From: Hymenobacter sediminis
Lineage (GTDB): Bacteria > Bacteroidota > Bacteroidia > Cytophagales > Hymenobacteraceae
Assembly: GCF_003231285.1 (NCBI RefSeq)
Contig: NZ_QKNS01000005.1
Coordinates: 124,001 to 188,000 of the forward strand
Direction: 5' to 3'
Length of the DNA stretch: 64,000 bases
Notes under the pieces: model-generated
Told to the model about the DNA's origin: nothing
Seen by the model: the letters and a program-made list of their open reading frames with translations, nothing else
Databases searched by the model: none
Translations under genes and position numbers: made by a program
Shown here: one piece after another, positions 25,148 through 34,410 of the stretch
How the letters are laid out: every line of letters starts with the position of its first letter
Position numbering within the stretch: the first letter of the stretch is position 1

Positions 25148-25187
25148 GGTAACCCAGTGAAAAAATATTTTCTACTGTTGGGTTACC
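25148..25187. promoter_or_regulatory. Dyad in divergent promoter region
   Basis: GGTAACCCA (25148-25156) and TGGGTTACC (25179-25187) are perfect inverted arms 22 bp apart, with an A/T-rich centre. The element lies between the sigma factor gene and the divergent lipoprotein gene, so it may be an operator shared by both. Confidence 0.45.
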
Positions 25188-25248
25188 ATTCGCTTCTGCC
25201 GGTATGAAGGGCGTTTTTCGGACAAAATTTTTCAAACCTACTACCAAA

Positions 25249-25500
25249 ATGAAGAACCTCCTGAAGGTATCCGCTCTGGCCGTTGTATTCGCTGCTACCC
25301 TCGTTTCTTGCGAGTCGAAGAAAGCTGAAGAAACTACCACTTCGACCGAAACTACTTCGGTAGAAGCTCCGGCTACCACTGACACCGCTGCTGCTGCTAC
25401 CACCGACACTACGGCTGCTGCTGCTACTGAAGGTGCTACCACGGCTGCTCCCGCTACCACGGAAGCTACCACCACTACTACTGCTACCGAGCAGAAGTAA
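25249..25500 (+). CDS. Small Ala/Thr-rich lipoprotein
   Basis: From the ATG at 25249 the product is 83 residues: a lipoprotein signal (MKNLLKVSALAVVFAATLVS then Cys) and a mature part made mostly of Thr, Ala and Glu (for example ESKKAEETTTSTETTSVEA). The lipobox is L-V-S-C. The mature part is low complexity and probably disordered. The earlier ATG at 25204 would displace the signal peptide, so 25249 is chosen. No family or function is recognised. It is divergent from the sigma factor gene and might belong to its regulon, which is inference. Confidence 0.75.
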   Translation: MKNLLKVSALAVVFAATLVSCESKKAEETTTSTETTSVEAPATTDTAAAATTDTTAAAATEGATTAAPATTEATTTTTATEQK

Positions 25501-25533
25501 TTACGCGCCGGTTTGGCCGGTACGTTTTTCCTG

Positions 25534-25570
25534 AAGCCCGAGTTCCGCACCGCGGAGCTCGGGCTTTTTT
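25534..25570 (+). terminator. Rho-independent terminator
   Basis: AAGCCCGAG (25534-25542) pairs with CTCGGGCTT (25558-25566) with further pairing of TTCCGC/GCGGAG inside, followed by a T run. Confidence 0.9.
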
Positions 25571-25611
25571 GTTGCTGAAAATCAAGTCAATTCTAGCTGC
25601 TCCGCCACTAG

Positions 25612-27378
25612 CTATAATTTCTCCTCCAGCCAGAGCAGACCTGCGCCCAGTATGAAAACAAGGAAGCCCCACCAGCGCTGCCAAGCCGTTTGAGTGGTGA
25701 AAGTGGCAGTAGCTTCGGGGGCCAGCTTCGCGTCGGAGGCTAGGGTAGTGGCAGTCTGCAGCCATTCCTGCTGAGCTGGGCCTCTCCACTCGGTATTTTT
25801 GAACACATAAAACCATTGCCGCGCCGCGCCAGCCTGGGCCTCGTGCCAGCCACTGGTAGTGGGCCAGTAGGGGGCCGTTGCCCACTCCGGAACCAGTGCA
25901 TCTTGGCGCAAGGCTACCTGTACGGCGGCGGTGCCTTCGCGCAGGCTCAGCTTCGTGGCAGAAGCTCCGGTTACCTGCACCATTACTGGCGTGTTAGGAC
26001 GGGGCCAAGCCGTTTTCAGCTGTATAGAAGGGGAGGCATTCAGGGCCGGGACCAGCTCAGTGAGCAGATGACTCCAATAGGCTGCGTAGGCGGCTGCTTG
26101 CCCTTGCAACACCCACGGGAAGGTTTCGGTGAGGGTAGTAACGGCCACCTGACCCAACCCAATGCGGCGGGTAGCAACGGCTGGCTGCTGGTTAGCGGCC
26201 AGCACCACCGGGCGCATTTCGGCCGTAGGGCGCAAGGTAGCCGGCAGCTGGGCCGTTAGGCGGCTGGGGGCGTTAGGCCACGAAAGCAGTTGAGGGGTAG
26301 TAGCTGCCGCCGGGCGGGCTACCAACTGAAAAGAGCCCGCGCCCGGTAAACTCCGCGGAAGCGTAGGCGCATCGGCGAGTAGCAGAACGCCGCAGTTGCC
26401 GGCTCGCACTGCCTGAGTTAGTGCCCCAGCCTCGGAGCCCGTTAAGGCCGCCAAGGAACCGGCATCGGCCACTACCAGTTCGAAGCGCGTCAGTAAAGCA
26501 GGCGTGAGCTTAGAGAGGTCGGGAGGGGTAGGAACGTTAAGAAATTCGGTTTGGGTAAGTCCGCGGCTGATGCCCGTGCGTGTGGCCACGGCGTGCTGAT
26601 GAGATGCCAGGAAATTTTTCAGAAAGCGCATCTCAAAGGACGGTGCCGCGGCCAATAGCAACACGCGCACCGGTCGGGTAGGGCGAACCTCCAAGGGCAC
26701 AGGCTCCTGGGTCAGTACCTGTTCGGCCGAACGAGCTACCAAGGTGTAGACAGCCCGCCCCTCGGCCTTCGGCGAGAACTGGAGCCGGAAAGGACCGCCC
26801 CCCGCCGGCACGCGCACCGAGTCGCGCGAAGCACCCGCGGCCCGCAGACTAACCCAAGCCGGCGTTTGGTTGCCACCGAAAGCTCCTTCTACCGCCCAGG
26901 GTTGCCCCAGCTCAGGCTGACGAGGCCAGGCTGCAGAACGGAAGCCGGCCCGCGGCAGGGTGGAGTGAGCTAGCACCCGCAAGCCGCACAGGGCTGCTGC
27001 ATCGGTAGGGGGTAGGCCCTGACCCACGACGTGGAGCGTGCGCAGCAAAGGCAGGCGTTGGCGCAGAGCAGGTAAGTTGCTGACCGTTTGCGTGTCAGGA
27101 GCGGAAGCAGCGTAGCGCCACACCGGCGTACCAGGAGCTGACTGGCGTAGCAACTGCCGCAGGGTATCCGGGGAGTAGCCGTCGGTGAGCAGCACGGCGG
27201 TCTGGATAGCGGGTTGCTCCTGGGTGCGGACCGGGGGAAATGCTGCCAGCCACAGGCCTACTACGGCTGCCCACCCAGCCCCCAGCCGCAACAAGCGCCG
27301 CCGATGGTCCGGACGACGCCAGGCCGCTACGGTCAGGACTACAGCTAGGAGCAGGCAGAAAGCAAGAAAGTAGGCCAT
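25612..27378 (-). CDS. Membrane protein with glutamine-amidotransferase-like domain (BatA-locus)
   Basis: The 588-residue protein has two N-terminal membrane segments (MAYFLAFCLLLAVVLTVAAW and about 30-48) and one at the C-terminus (WWGFLVFILGAGLLWLEEKL). The periplasmic part includes RVLLLAAAPSFEMRFLKNFL, the motif of the GATase-like domain seen in large membrane proteins of MoxR/vWA loci, and a later VVADAGSLAALTG and GVLLLADAP. It lacks a catalytic Cys-His-Glu triad that I can identify. It is the last gene of the minus-strand MoxR-DUF58-BatA-DUF4175 series, 81 bp after the DUF4175 gene. The exact role is unknown; it is probably part of a cell-envelope assembly or stress complex. Confidence 0.75.
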   Translation of the reverse strand: MAYFLAFCLLLAVVLTVAAWRRPDHRRRLLRLGAGWAAVVGLWLAAFPPVRTQEQPAIQTAVLLTDGYSPDTLRQLLRQSAPGTPVWRYAASAPDTQTVSNLPALRQRLPLLRTLHVVGQGLPPTDAAALCGLRVLAHSTLPRAGFRSAAWPRQPELGQPWAVEGAFGGNQTPAWVSLRAAGASRDSVRVPAGGGPFRLQFSPKAEGRAVYTLVARSAEQVLTQEPVPLEVRPTRPVRVLLLAAAPSFEMRFLKNFLASHQHAVATRTGISRGLTQTEFLNVPTPPDLSKLTPALLTRFELVVADAGSLAALTGSEAGALTQAVRAGNCGVLLLADAPTLPRSLPGAGSFQLVARPAAATTPQLLSWPNAPSRLTAQLPATLRPTAEMRPVVLAANQQPAVATRRIGLGQVAVTTLTETFPWVLQGQAAAYAAYWSHLLTELVPALNASPSIQLKTAWPRPNTPVMVQVTGASATKLSLREGTAAVQVALRQDALVPEWATAPYWPTTSGWHEAQAGAARQWFYVFKNTEWRGPAQQEWLQTATTLASDAKLAPEATATFTTQTAWQRWWGFLVFILGAGLLWLEEKL

Positions 27379-27459
27379 CGGGGAAAGAAGCGGGCAGGAA
27401 GAGTTGGGGCAAGGATGCGAGACGTCAGCGCGGAAATGCGAGCATTCAGTTACAACACG

Positions 27460-29754
27460 TTATTTATTTAGCTCTTGCAAATAGCTTCGAGACAAGCGGT
27501 TGCCAGGTAAAACAGTATGGGCGGGGGCAGCCGGCGCAGGAGGTAGCAAATTGGTGAGGGCGCGCTCTATACCAGGTAGGCTTTGGGTATCTATTGGCTG
27601 TTTCGTGCGCAGGGCTGTACTGACGCGGCGAAGCTCCCGCAGAGCACTGAGGTAGGTGCCAGGCTTTTGCAGGGCGGCGCGGGCCAGCTCCTGCCCGGCC
27701 TGATCAAGTGCAGCGGCTGCGCCCGCTACCGGCTGCCCCTGGTCGCGGAGCTGGGTGAGCACCCGCAAAGCGGCCCGCACTATGGGCTGCCGGGCCGGGG
27801 CCTCCAGCTGCCGCTGGCGTCGGGTGGCAGCCGCACCGGTTAGGTCACCAGTCAGGCGGGTGGTGGCTTCGGGCATGGGCGGGGGCGTGAAGCCGGCCTT
27901 CTTGACGTAGGCGCGGGTTTGCTGCTGTACCTGCTTGAGCAGGCGCAGTGCTTTGTATTCAAAGGGCAACGCTTCCTTGGGGCGGCCAGTGCGCAGGCGC
28001 AGTTCGGCTTCCCACATCTGACTTAGCACAGCCTGCAACTTGGCCTTCACGGCTGGCTCCAGAAAATCAGCGGTTTCAGAATCGTCGTGGTGATGAATGT
28101 AGGGGTCCATGAGCTCAGCCGTGAGGGCTTCGCCAGGCGAATCGTGGGCCGACGGAGGGGCGTGGCTGTGGTCGTGGCCGTCGTCGGCGGAGTGGCCTTC
28201 GGGCACGGCCGGGGCAGGCGTGGTGGCTTCGGTATGGTCTTCGGCCACAACGGAGCCTAGGCCCGGCTCCTCAGCGGGCGCGTCAGCTACGGGCGGGCCG
28301 GGGGCGGCACCTCCGATGGTTTCGTCGGCCTCTTCACCCAGAAATTTGCCGTAGCGCATGCGCAGGATTTTTTGGTCGAAGCCGATGCCGTTGGAGCGCT
28401 CCAGTAGGGTAGCCGCCGACAAGCCGCGCTGTTCGGTCAGTAGCTTTTCCGTGTCGATAATGATCTGGCGCTGGCTGCGGAAATAAGCCGGCTTGGCACT
28501 CACCCCCAACGATACATCCAGGGCACTTTCCTGCACGGTGGTATCCTCCCACTGCACCAGGTAGGTATCGGAGCGGGTGAGCTGCTGGTGGTTGTCCCAG
28601 GCCTGCAGGTAGAAATACACTTCGTCGCCGTAGGTGAGGCCTAGTGCGGGTAGGCGCAGCAGGTGCTGTAAGGTGCCGGTAGTAGGCTGCCCCGGCAGAG
28701 CGGCGCTCAGGTCGGTTACCACTTCCCGAAACTTCACCGCTTCGCCCTGGCCCTGGGCAATGGTGGCCACCAAGCGGGCGCGCGTCAGGCCGAAATCATC
28801 CTGAAGCTGAGCCCGAACTGCTACCTGGGGTGGGCGCCCAAACTCTACCAACGTGTACGCTTTAGGGGTAATAAGCCGGATGGTTGGCGGCTGATCATGC
28901 TGAACTTCGATGGCGTATTCCTCTGAAATCTGCTCTCCGAGCCGCACACGGTACAGCACCGAAGCTGTTAGTGAGGCTTCGACTACAAACTCCATAGGGC
29001 GGCTTGGCACCGCCCGCAGGGGTAGGCGCCGCGTGCCCAGCTCCAGCACTGGCGCGCTGCTGGCGGCCCGGTTCACGCGCACCGTCCAGCGCACTTGGCT
29101 GCCCTGCAAACACCGAAACGAAGCCGCCGAGGGTGAAAAGCTAGGCTGACGCGTGTAAGCAGGTGGCTGCACCCGCAGGCGGGTTTCCAGGATTCGGGGA
29201 GCGGAAGGGGGTAGGGGCTTCTGCTCCTCGAATGCAAGCTGCACGGCCTTATCGGCCGATGGCTGAGCAGAAGCCGTGCCGGGGCGTCCCCACCATGCTC
29301 CGGCTGCCAGCGCCAGCAGTAGGCCGGCCAGCAAAGAAGGGCGCCGAAAATCGACGGGCAGGAGGGGGCCTGACGAGGCTAATTGGGGTAGGCGCGTGAG
29401 GAGCCGCTGCTGCTGAAGCTCTTCTAGAAGGTTAAGGCCGGCAGCGTCACGCAGTAGTAGGGCGCTGCTGTCTTCCAGCTCCGAGTGTTGCCGGTTGAGG
29501 CGGCTGGCAATTTGTGGTAACGACGTTTTCCAGAGGCGCCAAAGCAGCCCAGCTATCAACAACAGGCCCAATCCGGCTACCACCAGCACTGCCGGCCGCC
29601 ACGTTGGCCAGCCGAGGTACGTTGCCACTACCAGAATGCCACCGGCCAGGGCCGGCAGCAGCAAGGCCGCCGTACTCCGCCCGGCCCACGCACGATGAGC
29701 TTCCCGCAGCGCGGCGGCAGGAGGAGCAGAAACATTAGCAGTAAGCGGGCTCAT
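27460..29754 (-). CDS. DUF4175 family membrane protein
   Basis: This 764-residue protein has two membrane segments near the N-terminus (about 31-50 and 52-72, LLLPALAGGILVVATYLGW and PAVLVVAGLGLLLIAGLLW), another near 140-158, a beta-rich periplasmic part (QPPTIRLITPKAYTLVEFGR) and a long helical C-terminus. This matches DUF4175, which in Bacteroidota follows BatA genes. An unusual insert near residues 495-565 is rich in His, Asp, Glu, Pro and Ala, including DGHDHSHAPPSAHDS and PYIHHHDDSE. That may be a metal-binding or flexible linker. The gene starts 34 bp after the BatA-like gene ends. Confidence 0.8.
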   Translation of the reverse strand: MSPLTANVSAPPAAALREAHRAWAGRSTAALLLPALAGGILVVATYLGWPTWRPAVLVVAGLGLLLIAGLLWRLWKTSLPQIASRLNRQHSELEDSSALLLRDAAGLNLLEELQQQRLLTRLPQLASSGPLLPVDFRRPSLLAGLLLALAAGAWWGRPGTASAQPSADKAVQLAFEEQKPLPPSAPRILETRLRVQPPAYTRQPSFSPSAASFRCLQGSQVRWTVRVNRAASSAPVLELGTRRLPLRAVPSRPMEFVVEASLTASVLYRVRLGEQISEEYAIEVQHDQPPTIRLITPKAYTLVEFGRPPQVAVRAQLQDDFGLTRARLVATIAQGQGEAVKFREVVTDLSAALPGQPTTGTLQHLLRLPALGLTYGDEVYFYLQAWDNHQQLTRSDTYLVQWEDTTVQESALDVSLGVSAKPAYFRSQRQIIIDTEKLLTEQRGLSAATLLERSNGIGFDQKILRMRYGKFLGEEADETIGGAAPGPPVADAPAEEPGLGSVVAEDHTEATTPAPAVPEGHSADDGHDHSHAPPSAHDSPGEALTAELMDPYIHHHDDSETADFLEPAVKAKLQAVLSQMWEAELRLRTGRPKEALPFEYKALRLLKQVQQQTRAYVKKAGFTPPPMPEATTRLTGDLTGAAATRRQRQLEAPARQPIVRAALRVLTQLRDQGQPVAGAAAALDQAGQELARAALQKPGTYLSALRELRRVSTALRTKQPIDTQSLPGIERALTNLLPPAPAAPAHTVLPGNRLSRSYLQELNK

Positions 29755-29788
29755 GGCAGAGAATAAGGGCTATAGTGGGAGCGGGAGT

Positions 29789-31360
29789 TCAGGCTGCTTT
29801 CTGGCCGAGTCGGCGGGCAGCCAGCAGGCGCTCCAGGGCAAACAGCACCCCCGCCGCGGCAGCAGCCCAAGGCGCCAGGTTGCGGATGGGGGCAGAGGTA
29901 GCGGGGCCGCCAGTTACTGGAGCAACTTCAGGCCGCCCCTGTAGCTGGCTGATCGGCATGGCGCGTGGATCGGGGGTAGGAATAGGGGGCGAAGCGGGAA
30001 GAAGGAGTGGAAGTAGTAGCGCAGGCAGCTCGGGGCTGTCGGCCAGGCTGCTCCAGGTTGGGTCAAGGCGAGTATGCAGGCGGTACCAAGCACCAGTGCC
30101 CCTAGTGCGGGTAGAAAGTAGCGGACCACCCGTAGCCAGCGGCCAGGCAACCACCGCCGATTTTTGCTTGCTGGTATCCAGGCGCTGCAGCTGAACAGGA
30201 GCCGCATTTCCCGTGATGCCGAAGCTGCCAGCCAGGGCAGGGCTGCGGTTTGGTGCTTCTTGCCAGATATGTAACCCGGCCGCTACCTGCCCAGCCCACT
30301 CCGCCGGAACCGGCGCTTCCCGGAGCCAGAAAAGCCAGTCCAGAGAGTCAGCAGGGGAAGGAACCGCGCTACTCAGCGTTAGGCGGGGCGAGAGGGGTAG
30401 CACGGAACCAGCAGCCCGCAAGGCCGCTCCCAGCACCCGCGCCGAGGGAGCATGCGCCGCATCGTAGCTCACGGCCAAACGGATTGGCTTGGTCAGAAGG
30501 GGTAGGGGCTGCCGGGAGTTGGAGCTGGTTGGGGTAGTGAATTCTCCTCGGGCCGCGTCAAAGGCCGCCTCTACATCGGTGCCTAAACCGGCTATCGGGC
30601 CGCTGGCCGCTGGCCACGAGCGCCGCACCCGACGGAAGGAAACGCCATTTTCGGAACCATGGGCCAGCAACAAAACCAGGCTATCGGGCTGGGGGCGCCA
30701 GGCCGCTACCGGCCACGCGGCAGAATCGGGGGTAGGGAGCGGTACCCAGCGCACCTGGGCTGGCAAGGCAGGGCGCGTGCCCGAAAAAGCATCCAGCGTA
30801 AGCGGAGCCAGCACCACGAAAGGCCGGTTGGGCAAGGAGTCGGCTGCTTGGCGCACGGCGCTCCACAGGTTGAATGAGGTTGCGCAAGCGGTCAGGGGTA
30901 GGGAAGAAGTTTGGGTCGTGTCGGCGGCTTCACCGGGTTCGCCCAGGCCCACAGTAGCCCATGACTGCGGTGCGCTTACCGCCTGCCCCAAGCGCCGGAG
31001 CTGGTAGCCTTGCCGACGTAAGGAGTCCAGCACGGGGCGTACCGCCGCCAGTTGCGCCGGGGTGGCAGCCTCACTCAATAGCGCTTGCCCATGTCGCGGG
31101 GGTAGCGCCAGCTGCTGAACGGGCTCGGCCACTACCAGTGCCAATAGGCTCAGTATGGCGGCCCGAAGTAGCAGCAGCAGTAGCTGCTCAGGCTTTATGC
31201 TGCGTAGCCGGCGGTTAGCGGCTGCTTCCAGCCACCGCACACTGCCCACCTGCACCACGCGCCCCGGTCTGCGGTTCCAGAGGTAAATAGCCAGCGGCAC
31301 AACCAGCCCCAGCAGAGCCAGCCATCCGGCGGTGGCATGGTGAAAGAACAACGCAGGCAA
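29789..31360 (-). CDS. BatA domain-containing membrane protein
   Basis: The 523-residue protein begins with the Aerotolerance-regulator (BatA) N-terminal domain: a short tail, helix 1 (WLALLGLVVPLAIYLWNRR), a segment with VQVGSVRWLEAA, and helix 2 (LLLLLLRAAILSLLALVVAE). A large periplasmic part follows and one membrane segment lies at the C-terminus (APWAAAAAGVLFALERLLAA). The N-terminal pattern is firm. The middle has no known enzymatic motif. BatA-type proteins are named after Bacteroides aerotolerance studies; their exact biochemical function is unsettled. It sits between the DUF58 and DUF4175 genes. Confidence 0.85.
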   Translation of the reverse strand: MPALFFHHATAGWLALLGLVVPLAIYLWNRRPGRVVQVGSVRWLEAAANRRLRSIKPEQLLLLLLRAAILSLLALVVAEPVQQLALPPRHGQALLSEAATPAQLAAVRPVLDSLRRQGYQLRRLGQAVSAPQSWATVGLGEPGEAADTTQTSSLPLTACATSFNLWSAVRQAADSLPNRPFVVLAPLTLDAFSGTRPALPAQVRWVPLPTPDSAAWPVAAWRPQPDSLVLLLAHGSENGVSFRRVRRSWPAASGPIAGLGTDVEAAFDAARGEFTTPTSSNSRQPLPLLTKPIRLAVSYDAAHAPSARVLGAALRAAGSVLPLSPRLTLSSAVPSPADSLDWLFWLREAPVPAEWAGQVAAGLHIWQEAPNRSPALAGSFGITGNAAPVQLQRLDTSKQKSAVVAWPLATGGPLLSTRTRGTGAWYRLHTRLDPTWSSLADSPELPALLLPLLLPASPPIPTPDPRAMPISQLQGRPEVAPVTGGPATSAPIRNLAPWAAAAAGVLFALERLLAARRLGQKAA

Positions 31361-31620
31361 GTAACGATTCTGGTTTCTGGTGGCGAAGTATAGGGGAGGT
31401 CTTAAGCACTACCCTCCGCTGGAAAGTAGGTAAAACAGAAATACAGACACAACTTTACCCTCAAGTGTTGCGGGAAAATCAGGCTTCTCTTAGAAAGTTG
31501 GCAACTATTTCCCCATCTAATTATAGAATGATAAAGCGTGACTTTCCAGTGCTATTACCTGACTAAGTGTACCGAGCACCGCAAAGTTTTGCCTAGAACG
31601 GTAGTGTAAGTTCCCGTAAT
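31361..31620. other. 260-bp intergenic gap inside the MoxR-BatA locus
   Basis: No gene is visible. The middle, about 31440-31560, is richer in A and T than the flanks and may contain a second promoter for the BatA-like, DUF4175 and GATase-like genes. No hairpin with a T run was seen. Confidence 0.4.
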
Positions 31621-32493
31621 CTAGCCCCGGCTACGCCGCCGCAGAAATTCGCGTAAGGCATTAGTGAGGGGTTCGGAAGTGTTGAGTTGGTAGTAGTCGA
31701 AGGCGTGGGTGCGGGCGCGCTGGGCCGTGTCGCGGAGCCACTGTTGCAGGTGCTGCTGCCAGGCGCGGCGCTGCTGGTCGGCATCGAGCTGGAGGGTACG
31801 GCCGGTTTCCAGATCCTCGAAGGTAACAGCCCCTCTGAAGGTGAACTCCAACTCATTGCGGGCCAGCAAATGAAGCAGGAGCACCTCGCCGGAGGCAGCG
31901 CGCAGCCGGGTCAGAAGCCGCTCAATCTCGCCTTCCTCTTCATATAGGTCACTGATGCAGATAATTAGGGCTGGCTGGCGGCGGGCCGTGAGCGGGGCCA
32001 GGGTAGCTGCGTCAGGAAAAGAGCCGGTGGCTTCGGCTGTTTCCAGGGCGTGATACAGGCGCGGAAGCTGGCGGGCATCGGCGCGGGGCGGCAGGTGGCG
32101 CAGGCCTGCCGGGTGCAGAATGGTCAGGGCTACGGCGTCGCCCTGCTGACTAGCCACGTAGGCCAATGCCGCACACAGCAGCCGGCCATAATCAAGCTTA
32201 GTCAGGCCGTTATCGTCGCGGTGGTTCATGCTGGCCGTAGCGTCTAGCACCAAATGAACCACCAGACTAGTATCTACCTCCGACTCGCGCAGGTAGTAGC
32301 GGTCAGAGCGCGCGGCTAGGCGCCAGTCGAGGCGGCGCAGGTCGTCGCCGGGCTGGTAGGGGCGGTACTGGCTAAACTCCAGCCCTGCGCCGCGTCGGCG
32401 GCTGGCGTGGGCGCCGTGCAGTAGCCCTTCGGCGGCGCGTTTGGCCGCCAAGGGCAGGTTGTGCAGAGCGTGCAGGAGTTCGGGTGTCAGCAT
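31621..32493 (-). CDS. DUF58 domain-containing protein
   Basis: The 290-residue cytoplasmic protein has the DUF58 signature EFSQYRPYQPGDDLRRLDWR near residues 42-61, followed by a vWA-like part with VLDATASM and ALIICISDLYEEEGE. Its vWA-like motif resembles a metal-ion-dependent adhesion site (D-x-S/T-x-S-like, here D-A-T-A-S). DUF58 proteins act with MoxR ATPases, probably as substrate or adaptor in complex assembly. The gene follows the MoxR gene by 104 bp, an interval that contains a simple inverted repeat. Confidence 0.9.
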   Translation of the reverse strand: MLTPELLHALHNLPLAAKRAAEGLLHGAHASRRRGAGLEFSQYRPYQPGDDLRRLDWRLAARSDRYYLRESEVDTSLVVHLVLDATASMNHRDDNGLTKLDYGRLLCAALAYVASQQGDAVALTILHPAGLRHLPPRADARQLPRLYHALETAEATGSFPDAATLAPLTARRQPALIICISDLYEEEGEIERLLTRLRAASGEVLLLHLLARNELEFTFRGAVTFEDLETGRTLQLDADQQRRAWQQHLQQWLRDTAQRARTHAFDYYQLNTSEPLTNALREFLRRRSRG

Positions 32494-32496
32494 GTT

Positions 32497-32591
32497 GGTT
32501 ATCAGTTGTCAGTTGTGCGTTGTCGGTTAAGGGTTGTCGGCTGCGCGCACCTTTTGCCAAGGATGATACTGGCAACTAACAACTGATAACC
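32497..32591. repeat. Inverted intergenic repeat (repeat C, GTTATCAGTTGT family)
   Basis: GGTTATCAGTTGTCAGTTG (32497-32515) has an inverted copy, CAACTAACAACTGATAACC (32573-32591), with one mismatch. Between the arms more CAACTG/CAGTTG-type units occur. It lies between the MoxR and DUF58 genes. A related repeat is found at 53405-53467. Confidence 0.75.
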
Positions 32592-32597
32592 GGCAAC

Positions 32598-33575
32598 TCA
32601 AACCTGTACGGCCTTCAGCAGCTCCCGCACGGCATCGTCGGGCGTCAGGTTTTCGGCTTCGGCGTTGAAGTTGAGCAGCACTCGGTGGCGCAATACGGCC
32701 GGGGCCAGAGCTTGAATATCTTCTAGAGTAGCGGCAAACCGACCGTGAATGAGGGCCCGGGCCTTGGCGCACAGAATTAGAGCCTGGCCCGCGCGCGGAC
32801 CCGCTCCCCAGCGGCCATAGTCGCGAATAAACTTCACCTCCGACGTAGCCGGCCGGGTAGCGCGCACCAAGCGGTTCACCAGGCTCAGCAGTTCCTCGCT
32901 GATGCTCACTTGACGAGTAAGCTGCTGGAGCTGCCGCACTTCCTCGCCGCCCAGCACCGGCTGCACCTGTTGGCGGCTAGTGCCGGTGGTGCCACTCAGT
33001 ACCGCCAGTTCCTCCTGCTCGGTGGGGTAGCCAATGCGCACGTAAAGCAGGAATCGGTCGAGTTGGGCTTCGGGCAGGGGGTAGGTGCCGCTCTGCTCAA
33101 TTGGGTTTTGGGTGGCCAGCAGGAAGAACGGCTTGGGCAGGGCGTGCTCTTGGCCGGCGTACGTAACGTGCCCTTCCTGCATGGCCTCCAGCAAGGCCGC
33201 CTGCGTTTTGGGCGGGGTGCGGTTAATTTCGTCGGCCAGGACCAGGCTGGCGAAAATAGGTCCTTCGTTGAACTTGAATGAACGGTGCCCCGTGCCGTGG
33301 TCTTCCTCCAATATCTCCGTGCCCAGAATATCGGTAGGCATCAGGTCAGGCGTAAACTGAATGCGGCGAAAGGGTAGGTCGGTGGCTTGGGCCAGGGTAC
33401 GCACCAGCAGCGTTTTGGCCAAACCAGGTACCCCTTCCAGCAGAGCGTGGCCCCCGGCCAGCAGGGCCACCAACACTTCATCCAGCACCTGCTGCTGGCC
33501 CACAATCACCTTCCCGATTTCCTGTTTAAGCTGCGGTATTTTCTGAAGTAGGCGAGTTACGTCTTGTTCGGTCAC
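32598..33575 (-). CDS. MoxR family AAA+ ATPase
   Basis: The 325-residue ATPase has Walker A GVPGLAKT (about 48-55), Walker B LVLADEINR with PPKTQAALLEAMQE, sensor 1 ATQNPIEQSGTYPLPEAQ and an arginine-containing LDRFLLYV segment, followed by a C-terminal lid with RASR-like RAGQALILCAKARAL. This is the MoxR class, which acts as a chaperone that matures or assembles complexes of vWA and metal-centre proteins. Here it starts the DUF58-BatA-DUF4175 gene series, and its likely client is among those genes. The start at 33575 gives the usual N-terminus. Confidence 0.95.
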   Translation of the reverse strand: MTEQDVTRLLQKIPQLKQEIGKVIVGQQQVLDEVLVALLAGGHALLEGVPGLAKTLLVRTLAQATDLPFRRIQFTPDLMPTDILGTEILEEDHGTGHRSFKFNEGPIFASLVLADEINRTPPKTQAALLEAMQEGHVTYAGQEHALPKPFFLLATQNPIEQSGTYPLPEAQLDRFLLYVRIGYPTEQEELAVLSGTTGTSRQQVQPVLGGEEVRQLQQLTRQVSISEELLSLVNRLVRATRPATSEVKFIRDYGRWGAGPRAGQALILCAKARALIHGRFAATLEDIQALAPAVLRHRVLLNFNAEAENLTPDDAVRELLKAVQV

Positions 33576-33753
33576 GGAAAGTAGAATGTTGAGAAGTCGG
33601 GAGAGAAGCTAGGAATATTAACACAAAGTCAGATATAGTCCCGCAAGGATGCTTGATGAGTGGATTTTGACCCTGTTTTTTGTTGAATTGGTAAAGTCTA
33701 ATGGAGTAGCCGAATGGTTTGCCGGTCCTGTTTGCCAGTATCTATTTCGGTTC

Positions 33754-34410
33754 ATGATACACAACTACCTCCGCAATTTTAGACCAGCCCAACAGGTTTT
33801 CCTGATATTTCTGCTTGCCTTGGCTGGGAACTCCCTTCAAGCCCAAACTCTACCTGTGTCTTCCGCCGATTCTATTGATGGTCGTAATATCATTCGGTTC
33901 GATATAGGAGGTCCGCTCGGTTATACAGCTGAGTACAACTTTATGCGACGCTACTTCAAGCCGATTGTGCCAGTATTATTATCCTATGAGCGAGTGATTA
34001 AGCCCCGTGTGAGCATAAGCGGTGAAGTACTGCTTTGGGGTGGAGGACTTTCGGACGTGCGATGGGGAACGGGTGTGCAGGGCCGTTACTACTTCTGGAA
34101 CCTGCAGCCAAAGGCCGAGGAACTTTACCTAGCCGGAGCCCTGCAGTATCGGTGGGTGCGCACCGACCTAGGGTACCGCAACTGGCAGCAGCACTGGGCC
34201 GGGCCGAGTGTATCAATGGGCTGGCAAAAATTCAACCGGAGCGGCTGGGGCCTCGATGTGGCGCTAGGCGTGAGCTTTTGGGTTCCGCTTTCTGCTGATT
34301 CTCCACCTACTACCCGCATCAAGCAGGAGAAAGGTATGTATGAGAAAAACCACATCCTGCCCGATGGCCGCCTGGGGGTAGCTTACCGCTGGGGCTCTTC
34401 ACGCCGTTAG
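33754..34410 (+). CDS. Outer-membrane beta-barrel-like protein
   Basis: The 218-residue product from the ATG at 33754 has a signal peptide (FLIFLLALAGNSLQAQ) and a beta-strand pattern with alternating residues and aromatic girdles: IGGPLGYTAEYNFMRRYFK, then SISGEVLLWGG and VQGRYYFWNL. It resembles small DUF3575-like outer-membrane proteins of Bacteroidota. The start at 33649 adds 35 residues that hide the signal peptide. The gene interrupts the otherwise minus-strand DUF4159-MoxR series, and its last 12 nt overlap the end of the DUF4159 gene on the opposite strand. Confidence 0.65.
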   Translation: MIHNYLRNFRPAQQVFLIFLLALAGNSLQAQTLPVSSADSIDGRNIIRFDIGGPLGYTAEYNFMRRYFKPIVPVLLSYERVIKPRVSISGEVLLWGGGLSDVRWGTGVQGRYYFWNLQPKAEELYLAGALQYRWVRTDLGYRNWQQHWAGPSVSMGWQKFNRSGWGLDVALGVSFWVPLSADSPPTTRIKQEKGMYEKNHILPDGRLGVAYRWGSSRR

